A DNA stretch of 64,000 bases from Paludibacterium denitrificans. Lineage in GTDB: Bacteria > Pseudomonadota > Gammaproteobacteria > Burkholderiales > Chromobacteriaceae. Below the pieces are notes generated by a model that did no database searches, was not told where the DNA came from, and worked only from the letters and a program-made list of their open reading frames with translations. The DNA is taken from contig NZ_WLYX01000001.1 of assembly GCF_009707705.1 (NCBI RefSeq), positions 1,240,001 through 1,304,000 on the forward strand, given 5' to 3'. The position numbers and the translations under genes are program-made. Below are positions 54,679-64,000 of the stretch, piece by piece. Each line of letters starts with the position of its first letter. The first letter of the stretch is position 1.

Positions 54679-54791
54679 GCCAACCTGTGGTAATTGGCGC
54701 GAATTATACCAGTTTGCCTAGTCCTGCTGCGCCAGAGATCGGGCCAATTCAGGTACACTAATCAGTGTCATATTTCTGATACACGCCTGCG

Positions 54792-56388
54792 ATGAACAGC
54801 CTTTTGACGCCACTCCAGCAACGCGAACACCTCTCACGGGAAATCGATCGCCTCGGCAACATGCTCGTTACCCGCTGGGATCGCTCGCTCGCGACACATC
54901 TGCAAGCACTGCTGGTGGAGTTGGGCTATTTCATCCACCGGGATGACAGTGCCGAGATCGGCTACGAAATCACCCGGCTCACCAGCCTGTTGCAAGGCTG
55001 GCTGCTGAATGAAGGCAACGATCCGGGCCGAGAATTGCGCTATGGCACGCTGCGCCATTATCTGGGCAGCGTTACCCAGCTGGGAGTGATGAGCGGGCAA
55101 GAACCGGTACGCCATGACTGCCCGGCCCTGCTGCCGCCGGATGAGCCGCAACGGCTCTACCTGTGGCTGCCCCGCGACTTTGATGCACAGACCCTGCAGG
55201 AGCAGCTGAGCTGTTACGGCTTCGAGGTACTGGTGCTGCACGAAGCCGCCAAACTGGCACAAGCGCTGCAACAGGCCACACCGGCGGCGGTGGTCGCCTA
55301 TAGCGAATTCACCGAACCGGACCCCATCCTCACCCCGGCGCCGACCATCCGCCAGTTCTGCCCGCTGATCCTCACCTCGCCACAGCGCGACTTCCACTCC
55401 CGCCTCAAGGCAGTACGGGCAGGCGGCGCCGGTTACCTGTCCGGCCGCTGCTGGCACACGAGCTGGTGGATAGCCTGTGCTTTGGCGATCTGGGAGAAAA
55501 ACGCGACCCGCTACGCGTGCTGATCGTGGACGACATGGCTTCCATCGGCGGGCTGTACGCCAGCGTGCTCGAGGCACACGGCGTGCGCACCCAATCGGTT
55601 GCCCAGCCGGAACGGGTGCCGGAGGTGCTGGCGCAGTTCCGCCCCGACCTGATCCTGATGGATATGTACATGCCGGGCTGTAATGGCATGGAGCTGGCCA
55701 GCGTCATCCGCCAGCAACACCTGCTGGACGGCATCCCCATCGTGTTCCTGTCGGTGGAAAAAAGCCCGCAGATCCAGTTGGACACACTGACGCTGGGGGT
55801 CGACGGTTTTCTCACCAAGCCGGTGGCACCGGACGAGCTGGTGCTCACCGCCGTCGGCCGGGCACGCCGCTATCGCAAGCTGCGCGCCTACATCATCAAC
55901 GACAGCCTGACCGGCCTGCTCAACCATTCGTACCTGCACGCGCAGCTGGAATACGAAATCCTGCGTGCACGGCGCGACAACAAGCCCCTGTCGCTGGTGA
56001 TGATCGATCTGGACAAGTTCAAGAACATCAACGACAACTACGGCCACCAGATCGGCGACGAGGTGCTGGTCAATCTGGCGCGCTTCCTGCGCGAACGGTT
56101 ACGCCGTACCGACCTGATCGGCCGTTATGGTGGCGAAGAATTTGCCATCATCCTGCCGGGCACGCCGGTGGAACAAAGTGGGGAGATCATGCGCCACCTG
56201 CTGCATGATTTCGGCCAACTCTGCCAGCGCGGCCCGGGCGCCACCTTCTATCAAACCTTCAGCGCTTAGGCATCAGCTCGCTGGCAACGGCACAAGATTC
56301 CATCAGCCTGATGCAACAGGCCGACAAGATGCTGTATCAGGCCAAACGCAACGGCCGCAATCGCGTAGAACTGAAGCTGGCCAGCTGA
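54792..56388 (+). CDS. REC-REC-GGDEF diguanylate cyclase response regulator
   Basis: An N-terminal helical segment (MNSLLTPLQQREHLSREIDR) precedes a degenerate receiver. A canonical receiver follows: LRVLIVDDMASIGG, phospho-acceptor Asp in LILMDMYMPGCNG, and Lys in FLTKPVAPDE. The GGDEF domain has RYGGEEFAIILPG preceded by RRTD, an RxxD inhibitory site, so feedback inhibition by c-di-GMP is likely. Breaks are near 55440 and at 56264-56271 (GCTTAGGC; FSAGISSLATAQ expected). About 530 residues. DUS-like copies lie at 56210 inside it and 56396 just after it. Confidence 0.93.
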
Positions 56389-56395
56389 AGCCAGT

Positions 56396-56405
56396 TTCGG
56401 CCAAC
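56396..56405 (-). repeat. DUS-like repeat at gene end
   Basis: Copy AAGGTTGGCCGAAAC on the minus strand, eight bases after the GGDEF gene stop and 13 bases before a canonical terminator hairpin. Confidence 0.85.
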
Positions 56406-56417
56406 CTTGCTCCCAAC

Positions 56418-56444
56418 AAAAAACCCGTCAATGACGGGTTTTTT
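56418..56444. terminator. Bidirectional terminator between GGDEF gene and glpR
   Basis: AAAAAACCCGTCA and TGACGGGTTTTTT form a perfect stem with A and T runs on both sides, so it can serve both convergent genes. Confidence 0.93.
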
Positions 56445-56467
56445 GTTACAACGACCACGATGCCGGA

Positions 56468-57232
56468 TCAGTCAGTCATCACCAGTCGCACGTTGTGATC
56501 GGTCAGAATCTTGGCCAGCGCTTCCGGCGGCTCGGCATTGGTAAACACCGTCTGAAATTCGCTGATATGGCCCATGCGTACCAGAGCGTTACGGCCAAAC
56601 TTGCTATGGTCAGCCGCCAGATAGCGGTGGCGCGCGTTGGCCATCATCGCCTGTGCCACCCGTACTTCGCGGTAGTCGAAGTCGAGCAGCGAGCCATCCG
56701 GTTCAATGCCGGACACGCCGAGAATGGCGTAATCCACCTTGAACTGGTTGATGAAGTCGAGCGTGGCCACCCCGGTAATGCCGCCGTCGGAGGCGCGCAC
56801 CACGCCGGAGGTGATCAGCACGTTGAAATCCGGGTTGGCCGACATGGTGGAGGCCACATGGATATTGTTGGTGATCACGCGCAGGCCCTTGTGCGTGGCC
56901 GCCAGCGCCTGTGCCACCGCCTCGATGGTGGTGCCGATGCTCATGAACAGCGACGCATGATCGGGAATGCTGCTGGCGATCATGTCGGCAATATGCGCTT
57001 TTTCGTTCTGGAATTTTCCTTTGCGCGCGAAATAATCTTCATTTTCCACGCTGCTGCCCAACGCCGCGCCGCCGTGATAGCGACGCAACAGGTTGGCCTC
57101 GCACAGCTGGTTGATGTCGCGACGGATCGTCTGCGGCGTCACATCCAGAATACGCGCCAGTTCTTCAATGGGCATGAATCCGTTTTCGCGGACCAGCTGG
57201 AGAATCTTGTCGTGACGGGGAGAGCGGCTCAT
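56468..57232 (-). CDS. glpR: DeoR-family repressor, GlpR-like
   Basis: DeoR family helix-turn-helix (LARILDVTPQTIRRDINQLC) is followed by LLRRYHGGAALGSS. The effector domain shows IGTTIEAVAQALA, VITNNIHVASTM, DGGITGVATLDFINQF and DHSKFGRNALVRMG. This tracks closely with E. coli GlpR, the glycerol-3-phosphate repressor, throughout. The frame is intact at about 254 residues from MSRSPRHDKILQLV. An upstream in-frame ATG at 57256 would add eight residues; neither has a strong ribosome site. No glp genes are adjacent. Confidence 0.85.
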   Translation of the reverse strand: MSRSPRHDKILQLVRENGFMPIEELARILDVTPQTIRRDINQLCEANLLRRYHGGAALGSSVENEDYFARKGKFQNEKAHIADMIASSIPDHASLFMSIGTTIEAVAQALAATHKGLRVITNNIHVASTMSANPDFNVLITSGVVRASDGGITGVATLDFINQFKVDYAILGVSGIEPDGSLLDFDYREVRVAQAMMANARHRYLAADHSKFGRNALVRMGHISEFQTVFTNAEPPEALAKILTDHNVRLVMTD

Positions 57233-57361
57233 GGGTGATTCGAATCCGAAAATCATGGAGTGTTTAGTAACATATTTTTCCCTTCATGAGCAAATTCGCG
57301 GCGCCGGTGGCGCCAATCGCCACCCACATTACCTGCCACCATGTGCCCACCACGCACGCAT

Positions 57362-57396
57362 AAAAAAACCGCCATCAAGGCCGATGGCGGTTTTTC
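57362..57396 (-). terminator. Rho-independent terminator after argH
   Basis: AAAAAAACCGCCATC / GATGGCGGTTTTT hairpin. On the minus strand it follows the argH stop by about 20 bases and ends in a seven-T run. Confidence 0.92.
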
Positions 57397-57414
57397 GGGC
57401 AGGTAACGCAGTGG

Positions 57415-58797
57415 TCAGTTCGCCGCCAGACGCGCGCGGTGACGGGCGATCTGCGCACGCACCTGCTTCGGCGCCGTGCCGCCAACGTGGTCACGCTGCG
57501 CCAGGCTGCCTTCCGGCGTCAGCACGGCGTAGATGTCGTCGGCAATCAGCGGGCTGAAGGTTTGCAGTTCGGCCAACGGCAGATCAGCCAGATCCACGCC
57601 CTTGCCTTCGGCAAACCGCACCGCCAGTGCCACCACTTCGTGGCTGTCACGGAACGGCAGGCCTTTTTTCACCAGATAGTCGGCCAGATCGGTGGCCGTG
57701 GCAAAACCCTGCAACACGGCGGCACGCATGGCAGCCGGTTTGACGGTGATGCCGCGCATCATGTCGGCGTAGATGCGCAGGGTATCGATCAGGGTGTCCA
57801 CGGTATCGAACAGCGGCTCTTTGTCTTCCTGATTGTCCTTGTTGTAAGCCAGCGGCTGCGATTTCATCAGCGTGGTCAGCGCGATCAGGTGGCCGATCAC
57901 ACGACCGGATTTGCCGCGCACCAGCTCCGGCACGTCCGGGTTCTTCTTCTGCGGCATGATCGAGCTGCCGGTACAGAAGCGGTCGGCGATGTCGATGAAG
58001 CCGACGCGCGGGCTCATCCACAGGATCAGTTCTTCCGACAGGCGCGACAAGTGGATCATCACCAGGCTGGCGGCAGCGGTGAATTCGATGGCGAAGTCGC
58101 GATCGGACACGGCATCCAGCGAGTTCTGGCAGACGTCTTCAAACTGCAGCAGCTCGGCGGTGTAAAGACGGTTGATCGGATACGTGGTACCGGCCGGGCG
58201 GCGGCGCCCAGCGGCAGGCGATTGACGCGCTTGCGGCAGTCGACCATGCGTTCGGCGTCACGCGTCAGCATTTCCACATAGGCCAGCATGTGGTGGCCAA
58301 ACGTCACCGGCTGCGCCACTTGCAGGTGGGTGAAGCCCGGCATCACGGTTTCGGCATTGGCTTCGGCCAAGTCCAGCAAGCTGGTTTGCAGTTCGCCGAT
58401 CAGCGGCACGATGGTGTCGATCTGCGCGCGCAGCCACAGACGGATATCGGTGGCCACCTGGTCATTGCGCGAACGGCCAGTGTGCAGGCGCTTGCCGTCG
58501 CCGATCTTGTCGGTCAGGCGGCGCTCGACGTTCATGTGCACGTCTTCCAGATCCACGCTCCACTCGAACTTTGTAAGCGCGGATATCGTCCAGAATCTCG
58601 GCCATGCCGCGGCGGATGGCGGCGACGTCATCATCGGAGAGCACCCCGGCCTTGTTCAGCATGGTGGCATGGGCCAGCGAGCCTTCGATATCGAATTCGG
58701 CCAACCTTTGGTCAAAGTCGACAGAGGCAGTGTATTTCTTGACGAGTTCGGAAACCGGTTCGGAAAAACGGCCGGACCAGGCGTGTTGATCTTGCAT
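57415..58797 (-). CDS. argH: Argininosuccinate lyase ArgH
   Basis: ArgH splits argininosuccinate into arginine and fumarate. The start [11 protein letters not shown] is typical. [51 protein letters not shown] and the lyase signature [20 protein letters not shown] are all visible. Breaks are near 58572 (before [11 protein letters not shown]) and near 58200 (before the YPINR region). About 460 residues. DUS-like copies at 57568 and 58696. The gap 58798-59003 to the divergent protoglobin gene must hold promoters for both; only weak AT-rich candidates are seen. Confidence 0.96.
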
Positions 58798-59003
58798 GAC
58801 AGGGTGTCCTACGGGGGTTATGCACAGGCGAAGCCGATACTATGCCAGCGCCAGCCCGGCGGGGCTAGTGGGCAACAGCGAAACCGCCGCCACGCCGCAC
58901 GGCATTCCCCTACTCAGGTCATTGGATTATGATGAATGGCTGATACTGCTATCCATATAAATATAACCGGGTTTCCCCCGGACAACCCAGCGCTGAAATC
59001 CCC

Positions 59004-59543
59004 ATGACCCCATCTGCAACACCCCTCGAAGACAACGAACTGGAAACCTTCTTACGCATTGGCCACTTGAGTGCCGACGATGCCAGCTTACTGGCTCAAC
59101 TCGGACCGGTGGTCATCCCGCACCTGCCGAAGCTGACCGATCATTTTTACACGCAATTGCTGACCGACCCGCAAATCGCGCCACATCTGGAAGGGCGCAT
59201 CGACATGTTGAAAGCCACGCATGTCATGTGGCTGCAAGACCTGTTTTGCGGCGACTACGGCGCAGACTTCATCGCTCGTCAGGAAAAAATCGGCTTTGTG
59301 CACGTCAAGGTCAAAGTGCCAACGCTGTTTGTCTCGTCCAGCATGAGCTTTTTGCGGGCTGAAATTCCGCTGCTGCTGGAAGAATGTGCCGACCAGTTGC
59401 CCGAACCACTGAGCGAGTGCACCGGTTCGGTACTGCGTGTGCTCGACCTGTGCCACTACCTGATCGACCGTGCCTATTTCAAACAAATGATGAGCGTCAT
59501 GGGCATTTCCCGTGCACTGCTGGACCGCCTGATGACGGTCTAG
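59004..59543 (+). CDS. Single-domain protoglobin-like haem sensor
   Basis: A 179-residue protein with the globin-sensor pattern: an N-terminal pre-helix (LETFLRIGHLSADDASLLAQ), then HFYTQLLTDPQIAPHLEGRI, HVMWLQDLFCGDYGADFIAR and the likely proximal histidine in KIGFVHVKVKVPTLF. No output domain follows, so it is a stand-alone protoglobin rather than a globin-coupled cyclase or receptor. Family members bind O2, NO or CO at haem. The role here is unknown; a link to the nearby c-di-GMP enzymes is speculative. A DUS-like copy lies 15 bases after the stop. Confidence 0.75.
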   Translation: MTPSATPLEDNELETFLRIGHLSADDASLLAQLGPVVIPHLPKLTDHFYTQLLTDPQIAPHLEGRIDMLKATHVMWLQDLFCGDYGADFIARQEKIGFVHVKVKVPTLFVSSSMSFLRAEIPLLLEECADQLPEPLSECTGSVLRVLDLCHYLIDRAYFKQMMSVMGISRALLDRLMTV

Positions 59544-59557
59544 CCGCTGTCAGCCGT

Positions 59558-59567
59558 TTCGGCCAAC
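59558..59567 (-). repeat. DUS-like repeat after protoglobin gene
   Basis: Copy CGGGTTGGCCGAAAC on the minus strand, between the convergent protoglobin and ppc genes. No partner copy is present to make a hairpin. Confidence 0.85.
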
Positions 59568-59682
59568 CCGGCGCGTGAACGGCAAAATGCCCAACCCACC
59601 GCTCAACGACGCGGCGAGTTGGGCATGGTTCAGCCTCGCTAACTGGTGGCAAAGCGGGCGCTTCGCCACCGGTCATGCTCGA

Positions 59683-62382
59683 TCAGCCGCTGTTGCGCAG
59701 TCCAGCCGACATGCCGTTGATGGTCAGGTGGATGGCATACAGCACCTCGGCATCGTCCGGCTGCTCACGCAGGCGACGCAGCAAGTCCACCTGCAGCAGG
59801 TTGAGCGCATCCAGATACGGCAGGCGCGTCTCCAGACTGCGGCGCAGCGTCGGGTTGTGCTCCAGCAGGCACGACTGGCCGGTAATGGCAAAGAAGGCAT
59901 CGTGGGTTTTCTGCCATTCCGCTTCGATGCGCTGGAACAACGCTTCGGCCAACGTGGTGTCGTCCACCAGTTCGGCAAAGCGGCGCGCGATACCCAGATC
60001 AGCCTTGGCCAATACCTGCTCCATGTTGGAGAGCACCACCGGAAGAACGGCGAGGAGTGATACAAGCCTTTCAGCTGCGCCAGCCCTTCGTCGCCATGGC
60101 TGGCGATGAACGCCGCCACCGCCGAGCCAAAACCAAACCAACCCGGCAACATCACCCGTGATTGCGACCGGGAGAACACCCACGGAATGGCGCGCAGATC
60201 CTTGATCGACGCCAGACTCTTGCGCGATGCCCTTAGCTGCCGATGTTGAGTTTGGCGATGGCATTGATCGGCGTGGCTTCCGGGAAGTACTGCATGAATC
60301 CCGGTGTTTCCACCAGCTCACGGTAGGCGCGATAGGCGTGGCCGGACAGTTCGGCAAACACGCTCTCGCCGCTCTCGCTGCCCGGATGCGAGGTGAGGCT
60401 GGCTTCCAGCGTCGCGGCTACCAGCGCTTCCAGATTGCGCGCACCGATGTCCGGGTTGGCGTACTTGGAGGCGATCACTTCGCCCTGCTCGGTAATGCGA
60501 ATGCGCCCGGCCACGCTGCCAGCTTACTGCGCCATGATGGCTTCAAACGACGGCCCGCCGCCACGGCCCACCGAGCCGCCACGGCCGTGGAACAGGCGCA
60601 GCTTGACGCCTACCTGCTCGAAGCTCTTCACCAGACGTTTTTCGGCCTGATACAGCTCCCACTGGCTGGTGAGATAACCGCCGTCCTTGTTGCTGTCGGA
60701 ATAGCCCAACATCACTTCCTGCATCATGCCGCGGCTCTTGAGCAACAACTGATACCATGGCAGCGCAAACAGCGCGTCCATGATCTCGCTACGGCATCCA
60801 GATCGGCAATCATCTCGAACAGCGGCACCAGATTGAGGCTCGCCACCGGCTGGCCATCCACCAGCCGGATCAGCCCGGTTTCCTTGAGCGTCAGCGCCAG
60901 TTCCAGAATGTCGCTCACGCTGGCGCAGTTGGAAATGATGCTCTGGCCGATGGCGTCCTGCCCGAATGCAGCCTGAATGCGCGCGGCTTCACGGAAAATG
61001 GCCAGCTCTTTTTGCGTTTCGGCGCTGTATTGCAGATAAGGCGAATACAACAGCCGCGGCGTCGCCAGCTCGCGTAGCAGCACGCGGATACGCGCCGCTT
61101 CGTCCAGTGCGGCGTACTCCTCCAGCCCGGCCTTGGCCAGCAGCTCGCTCACCACCGCTTCGTGGCTGCCAGAGAACTGACGCAAGTCCAGCGGCATCAG
61201 GAAGAAGCCAAACACGTCCACGGCGCGGATCAGGCGGGCCAGACGGCCTTCGGCCAACAGCGCGCTGCCGTTGTCGCGCAACGAGCCAGCCAACGCCGTC
61301 AGATCGGCCTGCAAGGCTTGGCAATTGGCATACGGCGTTGCCCCCGGCCAGCGGTTGGTCACCGGCACGCCCAGCGCGGCGGCGGTAGCGGCCAAACGCG
61401 CCTCGATGCTGGCCAACGCGCGGCGGTAAGGTTCTTCACGGCGGCTTTCCGCCAGATCCGGCGTGGCGTCGGCCAACACCTGCACCGCCGCACTGACGCT
61501 GACATGGCGCGCCGACAGCGACCATTCGCGGTACAGCGCCGCCAGTTCGTACTGGTAGTGGGCAAAGGCCACTTCGGCCTGGCGGGTAATGGCATGGCGC
61601 AATACGTCGGCATCGACATTGGGGTTGCCATCGCGGTCGCCGCCAATCCAGCTGCCAACGCGGATGAACGACGGCAATTGCGGGGTTTCACCCCAAGTGG
61701 CCTGCACCTCGTGCGACAGCTGCTCGTACAGCCGCGGCAGCGCGCTGAAGAAGGTCAGCGGGTGATAAGCCACGCCATTTTCGATCTCGTCCTTGACCGA
61801 TAGCTTGAAGTGACGGATTTCCGAGGTTTGCCACAACACCAGAATCACGCGTTTGAGCTTGGCGTCCAGCTCGCGCTCTTCTTCCGGCGTGACATCACCG
61901 GCGTTGAGCTGGGTCAGAAACTTGCGCACTGCGCGATGGCCATCCAGCACGCTCTGGCGCTGCACTTCGGTCGGGTGGGCGGTGAGAATCGCACCGACAT
62001 AGGCGTTTTGCAGCGCCTCGGACAAGGCGGCAAAGCTGACACCGTTTTGCTTCAGGCGCGACAGGGCGCGATTGAAACTGCCCTGCTGCGGCGCCGAACC
62101 GGCCAGCCGATGGGCACGCTTACGGCGGCGGGTGTGGTGCAGGTCCTCGGCGATGTTGAACAGCTGGGCATACAGGCCACAGGCACGCACCAGCGCGGTG
62201 GCGGCTTCGGCGCTCAGGCTGTCCGGCAGCGGCTGGGTACGCTCCGCGCCCTGACGTTGTGCGATGGCGCGCATTTCCTGATAGACCTGCGGCCCTTCCT
62301 GTTCCTGCAATACCTCGCCCAGCAGGCGGTCAAGCCGCAGCAAATCCTGCCTGAGGGGTAAATCCTTGTCCTGGTCCGTCAT
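59683..62382 (-). CDS. ppc: Phosphoenolpyruvate carboxylase Ppc
   Basis: Ppc carboxylates PEP to oxaloacetate. Catalytic segments are [20 protein letters not shown] (His), [39 protein letters not shown] and [17 protein letters not shown] (Gly-rich loop). It ends [12 protein letters not shown], as the family does. The start [20 protein letters not shown] has GGAGAG upstream. Breaks lie near 60782, 60522, 60232 and 60052. About 900 residues when joined, the normal length. DUS-like copies at 59944 and 61249. Confidence 0.96.
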
Positions 62383-62576
62383 GGTTTTCTCTCCTGTCCA
62401 TTGTATGGGCGGCCCGGCGGCATTCGGGGTAGCAACACCGTCAGGCCAAACGTTTTTAATCACCAGACCGGTGCCCGCGCACCAGTCGTGTGGTTAAAAA
62501 CACTTTGCCAGCCACGACGCGCGTGGCAGCTATGATAAAACGGTAAAACATCCGGCCGGGCAAGATAAAGCCGCGC

Positions 62577-62586
62577 TTCGGCCAAC
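62577..62586 (-). repeat. DUS-like repeat between ppc and hemC
   Basis: Copy CAAGGTTGGCCGAAGC on the minus strand in the 280-base gap between divergent ppc and hemC, about 77 bases upstream of the hemC start. No clear promoter was identified in the gap. Confidence 0.85.
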
Positions 62587-62662
62587 CTTGATCTGGCGCC
62601 GGGTTCGCCATCTGTCCGGCATGGTAGAATCCCGCCCAAACTTTACTGTCAGGACCGGTTTC

Positions 62663-63590
62663 ATGGACAAAATCGTCATTGCCAGCCGCGAAAGCCGCCT
62701 TGCCATGTGGCAGGCCGAGCACATCCAGGCACGGCTGCAAGCGCTGTACCCGCACCTCACCGTCGAAATTCTGGGCATGACCACGCAAGGCGACCAGATT
62801 CTGGACAAAACCCTGTCCAAGATCGGCGGCAAAGGGCTGTTCGTCAAAGAGCTGGAAGTGGCCCTCGCCGAAGGCCGCGCCGATCTGGCCGTGCACTCCA
62901 TCAAGGACGTGCCGATGACGCTGCCGGAAGGCTTTGCCACGGCCGCCATCTGCGAGCGCGAAGACCCGCGTGATGCCTTTGTCTCCAACCGTTACCAAAG
63001 TCTGGACGAGCTGCCGGACGGCGCCATCGTCGGCACCTCCAGCCTGCGCCGCGAATCGCAGCTGCGCGCACGCTACCCCAAGCTGGTGATCAAACCGCTG
63101 CGCGGCAACGTGCAAACCCGCCTGAAAAAACTGGACGACGGCGAATACGACGCCATCATCCGGCCGCCGCCTCAAGCGGCTGGAACTGACCGATCGCATC
63201 CGCAGCGAACTGGCACCGTCGCAAAGCCTCGCCTAACACCGGGTCAGGGCGCGCTGGGCATCGAAATCCGTGCCGACCGTGCCGACATGCTGGCGCTGCT
63301 GATGCCGCTCAACCATCCCGACACCCACGCCTGCGTCACCGCCGAACGCGCGCTGTCGCGCCAGCTCGGTGGCAGCTGTCAGGTGCCGCTGGGCGGCTTT
63401 GCCACACTGACCGACAACCTGATCACGCTGGGCGGTTTCGTCGCCCACCCGGATGGCTCGGTCATGCTCACCGCCAGCGCCAGTGCGCCGCGCGAATACG
63501 CCGATGCACTGGGCCGTGCCGTGGCCAAGAAGCTGCTGGATGACGGCGTAAGCCCCGCTGATCGACGCGGTCCTCAAGGACAACCGCTGA
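62663..63590 (+). CDS. hemC: Porphobilinogen deaminase HemC
   Basis: HemC links four porphobilinogens into hydroxymethylbilane. [71 protein letters not shown] and [20 protein letters not shown] are classic. The dipyrromethane cofactor cysteine lies in [12 protein letters not shown]. Breaks are near 63163-63174 ([16 protein letters not shown] follows), near 63233 (before PGQGALGIE) and near 63550 (before [10 protein letters not shown]). AGGA precedes the ATG. The TGA overlaps the hemD ATG. About 310 residues. Confidence 0.95.
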
Positions 63591-64000
63591 TGACCACTGC
63601 GGCCTCGCCACTGGCTTTAGCCGCCGTATTCTGGTGACGCGGCCGCAGGCACAAAGCCAGCGGCTGCTGGCCCTGCTACGCGCCGAAGGTGCCGATGCCG
63701 CCCAGCTTGACGTGCTCGACATCCAGCCGGATGTCAGCGCCCTCGGCCAGTTGCCCGCCTTGGCGCAACAGGCCAACTGGCTGATCTTTGTCAGCCCGAG
63801 CGCCATCGACATCGCCCGGCCAGCGCTGGCCGACGTCAACCTCGAGCACGTGCAGCTGGCCTGTGTCGGCGCCGCCAGTGCCGCACGCCTCGCCGCCCTG
63901 AGCGGCCGTGAGGTGCTGCACCCGACACAAGGCAGCGACAGCGACGCCCTGCTGGCCCTGCCGCCGCTGGCCGCGTTACACCAACAGCATGTAATCATTG
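63590..64000 (+). CDS. hemD: Uroporphyrinogen-III synthase HemD (5' part)
   Basis: HemD cyclises hydroxymethylbilane to uroporphyrinogen III. The ATG at 63590 overlaps the hemC stop (TGATG), the usual hemCD arrangement. After a break near 63618 (GCTTTAGCC where AGRRILVTR is expected) the frame reads [20 protein letters not shown], then [18 protein letters not shown] and [15 protein letters not shown]. These match the first half of the family. The gene runs off the right edge. Confidence 0.92.

Overview
The window reads as a chromosomal housekeeping segment of a GC-rich betaproteobacterium, most likely Neisseriales (Chromobacteriaceae-like). Pointers are the gene orders dcw, gatCAB and mreBCD-mrdA-rodA, a system II (ResB/CcsA) cytochrome c maturation pair, MurE with the meso-DAP motif DNPR, and a DNA-uptake-sequence-like repeat resembling those of Neisseriaceae. 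I see no rRNA, tRNA, CRISPR array, insertion sequence or prophage. Layout: 1-1922 (minus) holds a TPR protein end, a small membrane protein and lpxC. 2037-18795 (minus) is a division and cell wall (dcw) cluster, mraZ-rsmH-ftsL-ftsI-murE-murF-mraY-murD-ftsW-murG-murC-ddlB-ftsQ-ftsA-ftsZ, with many start/stop overlaps, led by a sigma70-type promoter and four MraZ-box repeats. 19147-22544 (minus) is gatC-gatA-gatB. 22896-28545 (plus) is mreB-mreC-mreD-mrdA-rodA for rod shape. 28698-34563 carries a PCuAC copper chaperone, a SelT/SelW-like protein, dinB, a GST, a patatin lipoprotein, bioC and bioH. 34664-37431 is a GAF-GAF-GGDEF-EAL protein sitting between bioH and bioF, followed by bioF and bioB to 39836. 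39946-48840 holds comF, trmL, rlpA, engB, a diheme cytochrome c, resB/ccsA, a TerC-CBS transporter-like protein and a GIY-YIG protein. 48834-64000 holds a methyltransferase, an MBL hydrolase, an ATL protein, a ferric-reductase-like protein, a DsrE protein, an RNase II, a REC-REC-GGDEF regulator, a GlpR-type repressor, argH, a protoglobin, ppc, hemC and the start of hemD. Two sequence-wide signals stand out. (1) The 10-mer GTTGGCCGAA, with consensus about AGGTTGGCCGAA, occurs about 50 times by my reading (chance well under one). It sits both in genes, often as Leu-Ala-Glu codons, and between genes, where three head-to-head pairs form hairpins. It matches the Simonsiella DUS AGGCTGCCTGAA at 9 of 12 positions and looks like a DNA uptake sequence dialect. 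(2) Most essential genes carry small indels that break the frame. Judged from conserved protein motifs, they fall mainly at GCTGGC/GCCAGC (becoming GCTTAAGC, GCCTAAGC, GCTAAGC, GCTTAGC and similar) and at CCWGG (middle base lost). So many broken essential genes cannot be biology; I read this as motif-linked base-calling or assembly error, possibly reflecting DNA modification. CDS coordinates below span the inferred intact gene across these breaks.
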